From positions 248,001 to 312,000 of the forward strand of contig NZ_LT700190.1 in assembly GCF_900155425.1 (NCBI RefSeq): DNA of 64,000 nt, given 5' to 3'. The position numbers were made by a program, and so were the translations under genes. Numbering within the stretch: position 1 is the stretch's first letter; the number at the start of each line of letters is the position of its first letter. Positions 60,442 to 64,000 of this stretch are shown here, one piece after another. Under the pieces are notes generated by a model. The model was given only the letters and a program-made list of their open reading frames with translations, was not told the DNA's origin and did not search any database. The DNA is from Parabacteroides massiliensis. Its GTDB lineage: Bacteria; Bacteroidota; Bacteroidia; Bacteroidales; Tannerellaceae.

Positions 60442-62151
60442 ATGAAACGAACAATCATCCATACATCTGCAGCCATAGCCCTGCTGCTCGGCATTGCCGC
60501 CTGCACGCAGGACGAAGCGGGCTTCCTGCAGGAAGGGGCGGAAGGCACACCCATCGTCTTTACCGCCACGGGGCTGAACCCCGCTGCGACAGCCATCGCC
60601 AATACCCGTTCCACCGTGGACGGCGACTGGGAGGGTGTGCAGAGCGTGGCAGTCCTGATGGACGGCACGGTGAAGGCATACGACGTGACGCTCACCACCG
60701 CCGACCCCGCCAGCGCCACGCTGACCTCCACCGACCCGCACTACTGGACCAACCGCAAAGACATCACCGTCACAGCGTGGTGGCCCTACACCGCTGGCGA
60801 GACAACCCCTTCTGCTGTGAAGGTAAAAGCCAACCAAAGTGCCCGGAAAGACTTCGAGGGCAGCGACCTCATCGTAGCCGACGGACAGACGGTGACCTAT
60901 GGTAGCCCCACGCTCCGCTTCACCCACCGCACGGCGCGGGTAACCATCGTTCTGACGGACTACACCGAGGGGCTGGCATCTGTGCGGCTGACGGGTCTCT
61001 CCACCGAAGGCGGCAACCCGGCCGAAATCACCCCGTATGACAAGGGTAGCAACACCTACACCGCCCTCGTAGCCCCACAAAGTGTGGTAGCTGGCACGGC
61101 CTTCATTACCTGCACCTTCACTAACGGCAAGACCTTCGTCTATAAGATGAAGAATGCTACCGACTGGCAGGCGGGCGGTGAATATACCTACACAGTCTCC
61201 CTCACTGCGGCAAAAGACCCGGGATATACCATAGAGGGCAACGGCAGCTACACCGTGACATCCGCCGATGGCCTGATGCATGTAGCCGATTTAGTGAACG
61301 GAGGTAAGACCGACATTAACATTACCCTCGACAAAAACATTGACTTGACGGGCAAAGGCTGGACGCCGATAGGCACAAGCTTCGATAACTCATACAAAGG
61401 CACTTTCGACGGCGGCGGCCATACCATCACGGGGCTGGCCGTTACGACAAATGACCAATTTGTGGATCTGTTCGGCTATCTCAATAGAGCTGGTACGGTG
61501 AAGAACGTGGTGATGGAAGGCATACAGATAACAAGCAATCACGGGTCGAGCCAGGCCGGTGGCGTGGTAGGATTTAGTCGGGGCACTATTGAAAACTGCT
61601 CGGTGTCGGGCAGCGTCAGCGGCACGGTGTACGTCGGCGGTGTGGTGGGGGCTCAATGGGGCGGTTCCATCACCGGATGCAGTTCCTCGGCCACAGTGAA
61701 GGGAACGGTCGATGTCGGCGGCGTGGCAGGTCAGACGAATTCGAATGCCACCATGACCGCTTGCTATGCCACGGGCAACGTGACCTTAGAAATAGCCCCC
61801 ATAAATAATATCGATGTCGGCGGTGCGGTGGGATTCAACGGAGGAAGCCGCATCCTTGCCTGCTATGCCACGGGCAACGTAACCAGTACAGGTAGTAGCA
61901 CCGTCAATGTGTATATCGGCGGCTTTTGTGGATATAACTCCACCACCGTGACCGCCTGCTACTGGAAGAATAATAAGGAACAAGGCATCGGCTACAATAA
62001 GGTAGGCACCGACACCGAAGTCACGAAGGTAGACGGCACTGACGTTACCTGGCAGAAAGCCGTCGATGCCATGAACACCGCCTTGCAGAACGCAGGTTCA
62101 GAGTGGCGTTACGAACTCACCGGAGCATTGCCCACCTTGAGGAAGCAGTAA
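60442..62151 (+). CDS. Fimbrillin-type lipoprotein with GLUG C-terminal domain (copy 3, divergent)
   Basis: A 569-residue paralogue. The signal/lipobox region (SAAIALLLGIAACTQDE) is nearly the same as copy 2, but the fimbrillin half is clearly diverged (VQSVAVLMDGTVKAYDVTLT, FTHRTARVTIVLTDYTEGLA). The GLUG part is longer with more repeats (GTFDGGGHTITGLAVTTN, AGGVVGFSRGTIENCSVSG, VGGVVGAQWGGSITGCSSSA). Last gene of the operon; a GGGCGGAAAAAGTTCCGCCC hairpin region at about 62158-62177 may terminate it. Confidence 0.8.
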   Translation: MKRTIIHTSAAIALLLGIAACTQDEAGFLQEGAEGTPIVFTATGLNPAATAIANTRSTVDGDWEGVQSVAVLMDGTVKAYDVTLTTADPASATLTSTDPHYWTNRKDITVTAWWPYTAGETTPSAVKVKANQSARKDFEGSDLIVADGQTVTYGSPTLRFTHRTARVTIVLTDYTEGLASVRLTGLSTEGGNPAEITPYDKGSNTYTALVAPQSVVAGTAFITCTFTNGKTFVYKMKNATDWQAGGEYTYTVSLTAAKDPGYTIEGNGSYTVTSADGLMHVADLVNGGKTDINITLDKNIDLTGKGWTPIGTSFDNSYKGTFDGGGHTITGLAVTTNDQFVDLFGYLNRAGTVKNVVMEGIQITSNHGSSQAGGVVGFSRGTIENCSVSGSVSGTVYVGGVVGAQWGGSITGCSSSATVKGTVDVGGVAGQTNSNATMTACYATGNVTLEIAPINNIDVGGAVGFNGGSRILACYATGNVTSTGSSTVNVYIGGFCGYNSTTVTACYWKNNKEQGIGYNKVGTDTEVTKVDGTDVTWQKAVDAMNTALQNAGSEWRYELTGALPTLRKQ

Positions 62152-62157
62152 ACGTCG

Positions 62158-62177
62158 GGCGGAAAAAGTTCCGCCCG
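62158..62177 (+). terminator. Hairpin at the end of the fimbrial operon
   Basis: GGGCGGAA (62158-62165) and TTCCGCCC (62170-62177) form an 8-bp stem with a 4-nt loop 6 nt after the stop at 62151. No T run follows, so termination may be partial. Confidence 0.5.
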
Positions 62178-62377
62178 CAACGGAAAGAACCGAAGTATAA
62201 CCCCAATAAAGAAAGGAGGACGTGATGGAACACACGGAGAATCCACCATATAGGTTTTGACATCAAGGCATTGTCAATAATAATATAGACTCCAGTGTAA
62301 ATATGGAAGCTGTAAGCCGGACATTGTCAAGATTGGTGCTCATTAAAGACAACAAATCAAGTAATTAAATTAAAAAC

Positions 62378-62876
62378 ATGGGACTTTTTCACAGAGGCAA
62401 GAAAAATAATGACGATGAGCCGGACAGTGTTCAAACCAATTCATTCTCTGATATTATGAATGGTTTGCAATACGCCGTAAACTGTGCACAAGATACATTG
62501 CAGAATCATCAGATACAAAATCTGACCAGACTTTTTGAAGGAACAAATGCAAATAACGCAAATACGTTCCAATCGAAAAAAAATCATGGTTGGAGACAAG
62601 ACTATTGATATTCCACTTATAGCCTTGATATCCCATCATTATCTTGCAATGGATAATGTGCAGATAAAGTTCAAGGCGAAGGTCGGAAGCGTGGAATCAC
62701 AGATCCCGGAAAACAACTTGCTGTTATCCAGTCCGCACAGAGCCAATCTCCAGATGCAGATGAGCAACATAAAACCGGATGCGGATGATGTCATGGAGGT
62801 TTGCGTCAATTTTAAGGTTCAGGAGACTCCGGAGAGTATTTCCCGAATCATTGACGATTTTGTAAAAAACATCTAA
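62378..62876 (+). pseudogene. DUF2589-like gene with A8-run frameshift
   Basis: The frame from 62378 (MGLFHRGKKNNDDEPDSVQT) ends at 62608, while homologous coding continues in another frame to 62876 (IPLIALISHHYLAMDNVQIK, VKNI end). The frames join at the A8 run 62576-62583: with seven A the protein reads QSKKIMVGDKTIDIPLIAL without interruption, giving about 165 residues. The second half has the strand pattern of the neighbouring DUF2589 protein. Phase variation by slippage, true decay or a sequencing error are all possible. Function of DUF2589 unknown. Confidence 0.55.
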
Positions 62877-62945
62877 TAACTTTAAAATTCAAATGTTATA
62901 GCAGAAGAAATATTAAACCAAGGGCAACAAGAAAATGCGGAAAAC

Positions 62946-63596
62946 TTGAATGAAAATGTAAGCGGACAGGCGAAAGAAATTATCTCCGCTGCATTGGAAG
63001 AGACTCAAAACAGAGAAACTTCTCCAGTTCTTAAAGCAGATTCAAACGTGACTGACAAATTCAAGGGGCTTCCCATGCGGGAACTTATTGCAGCTCCACT
63101 TATTGCAGCAGCCGAAGCACAACAGGAATTGGCAGCGACAGCATGGAATTTCTACAAGCAAATTGCTTTTGATGACGACGGTAAAACAGCTCGTGTATTG
63201 GAATTCGATATTAAAAGACCGATACAGCAGGATGGAGTAATGACAACAATGCCACAAAGTGTCAAGGCTCCGTTTATAGGATTGGTGCCTATTCCTTCTC
63301 TGCTTATAGACCGCGTGGATGTAGATTTCCAGATGGAGGTTACTGATACCTCAAATGTAAAAAGCACTATTAATGCCAAAGTAGAAACAAAAGTTTCCGG
63401 GAAGAGTTGGTTAATAAGCGCAGAAATCAGCGGCAAAGTAACGACCGCCCGTGAGAACACCCGCATGACCAACCAAACGGCAAAATACCAGATACATGTT
63501 TCGGCCAGCCAGCAACCACAGACCGAAGGTCTGTCAAAACTGATGGATATAATGGCTTCCTGTATCGAGCCTATAAATACAGAAAGCAGTAAATAG
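62946..63596 (+). CDS. DUF2589 domain protein
   Basis: A 216-residue protein: an acidic N-terminus, then LPMRELIAAPLIAAAEAQQE, LAATAWNFYKQIAF, FIGLVPIPSLLIDRVDVDFQ and KYQIHVSASQQPQTEGLSKL, typical of DUF2589. Start is uncertain: 62946 is a TTG, and the frame is open to a stop at 62883 without any ATG (VIAEEILNQGQQENAENL would precede). An ATG at 62893 is one base out of frame, so the true start may also be affected by a small deletion. Located just behind the frameshifted relative. Role unknown. Confidence 0.6.
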   Translation: MNENVSGQAKEIISAALEETQNRETSPVLKADSNVTDKFKGLPMRELIAAPLIAAAEAQQELAATAWNFYKQIAFDDDGKTARVLEFDIKRPIQQDGVMTTMPQSVKAPFIGLVPIPSLLIDRVDVDFQMEVTDTSNVKSTINAKVETKVSGKSWLISAEISGKVTTARENTRMTNQTAKYQIHVSASQQPQTEGLSKLMDIMASCIEPINTESSK

Positions 63597-63611
63597 AGTA
63601 TAAACATATAG

Positions 63612-63640
63612 AACGGGATGGATAAAGTCCCGTTCTTATA
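63612..63640 (+). terminator. Terminator after DUF2589 gene
   Basis: AACGGGA (63612-63618) and TCCCGTT (63628-63634) followed by CTTATAATT, 15 nt after the stop. Confidence 0.6.
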
Positions 63641-63744
63641 ATTCATACAAAAATGCCGATATTACCGAGTTTAAGAATTAACCCTGTAGCGACTATCAAT
63701 AGTTCAAATATCTTTGAAACTTTTTCCTAATATAAGAATATTAG

Positions 63745-63752
63745 TATCTTTG
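63745..63752 (+). promoter_or_regulatory. -7 box TATCTTTG
   Basis: Perfect TAnnTTTG, about 200 nt upstream of the partial gene at 63950, implying a long leader. Confidence 0.45.
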
Positions 63753-63949
63753 TTTATTGAAGAGTTGTCTCTTGAGTCTGAGATTGTAAAATACTGAATT
63801 TAGCACAATCTCCAAATCGTTACCTGAAATTTTTCTAAACTTCCATAAGTGTTTATCTTTCATATAAATCAGTTAATCTGACAAAAATTTAAAATAAAAT
63901 GGCGAGAAAACCACAAATTCGCTTAAATTATTAAAATCATTTAAGAACC

Positions 63950-64000
63950 ATGAAAACAATCGCTTTACAAAAGCAAAAAAAACGGACCGATTATCAAACC
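63950..64000 (+). CDS. Start of an unidentified gene (runs off the window)
   Basis: Seventeen codons, MKTIALQKQKKRTDYQT, open to the window end. Basic and Gln-rich; too short to identify. Preceded by a possible long leader from the promoter at 63745. Confidence 0.35.
   Translation, partial: MKTIALQKQKKRTDYQT

Larger units (their letters stand above)
63597..63949. other. Gap after the DUF2589 genes
   Basis: Holds a terminator (63612-63634), a TATCTTTG promoter box (63745-63752) and a 36-nt mini-frame at 63899 (MARKPQIRLNY) that could be a leader peptide. Nothing else recognised. Confidence 0.35.

Noticed and set aside
60352-61281. 309-codon minus-strand frame opposite fimbrillin copy 3
   Set aside because: Antisense of a GC-rich lipoprotein gene; Gly/Val-rich without domains.
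1-64000. tRNA or rRNA genes
   Set aside because: I saw no cloverleaf-like segments with a TTC-type arm or CCA ends and no rRNA signature; short tRNAs could be missed without a search tool.

Overview
The window comes from a gut-type Bacteroidales genome (Bacteroides, Phocaeicola, Parabacteroides or Alistipes are all possible). The evidence is Bacteroidales promoters of the TAnnTTTG type, IntDOT-like tyrosine recombinases with a degenerate first catalytic box, RteA/RteB regulator pieces, Bacteroides-type MobC/relaxase pairs and a fimbrillin (Mfa/FimA-like) lipoprotein operon. Almost everything is accessory DNA: at least four mobile elements are nested in or have truncated one another, and base composition changes sharply between blocks. 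The PRTRC and fimbrial blocks are GC-rich; the mobilization, restriction and defence blocks are AT-rich.

Layout. (1) 1-2454: broken and intact HipB-like regulators and a HipA-type kinase with a one-base frameshift. (2) 2455-6926: debris of a recombinase-trio element. It holds one frameshifted tyrosine recombinase, a second recombinase whose N-terminus is fused to a decapitated relaxase, and an unknown gene. The block ends at a palindrome abutting a 5'-truncated topB. (3) 6927-13351: ICE backbone with truncated topB and a PRTRC cassette (E, C, small ORF, F, B, ThiF), i.e. a bacterial ubiquitin-like/E2-like/E1-like set. (4) 13684-20655: rteB and rteA remnants. rteB is split by a 4.3-kb integrative element (integrase, RhuM-like partner, XRE, membrane AraC), and rteA has lost its sensor half and phosphoacceptor histidine. 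(5) 20654-24916: a translationally coupled MBL-hydrolase / radical-SAM mobile pair A / B operon with a divergent AraC gene, then truncated aldo-keto reductase and AraC genes. (6) 24938-26990: relaxase, MobC, oriT-like hairpin and a truncated primase.

(7) 27000-37941: a second mobilizable element with a multi-HTH protein, integrase, RhuM-like partner, DUF3987 protein, IS110 insertion, DUF6371 protein, oriT-like hairpin, MobC and relaxase. (8) 38127-49346: a phase-variable type I restriction-modification locus. A dedicated recombinase adjoins two long and two half hsdS cassettes in opposite orientations joined by inverted repeats; a DinD/RhuM-like fusion, hsdM, a DUF4268 protein and hsdR complete it. 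(9) 49470-51785: an XRE regulator divergent from a three-gene operon (GHKL ATPase, STAS-like DUF4325 protein, membrane coiled-coil protein), the best candidate here for an undescribed, possibly defensive, system. (10) 51938-53835: two tiny genes and a tripartite HipBST toxin-antitoxin locus with operators. (11) 54310-62151: fimbrial operon (DUF3575, DUF5119 anchor, fimbrillin, three tandem fimbrillin/GLUG lipoproteins). (12) 62378-64000: two DUF2589-like genes, the first frameshifted in an A8 run, and the start of another gene.

As a whole, blocks 7-10 read as a mobilizable defence island carrying invertible DNA-specificity genes, persistence-type toxins and an unknown signalling operon. Blocks 2-5 are a decaying CTnDOT-like ICE. 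The fimbrial operon appears separated from a membrane AraC regulator that lies 36 kb away and shares its 33-bp leader sequence. All family names rest on reading the sequence; no database search was run.
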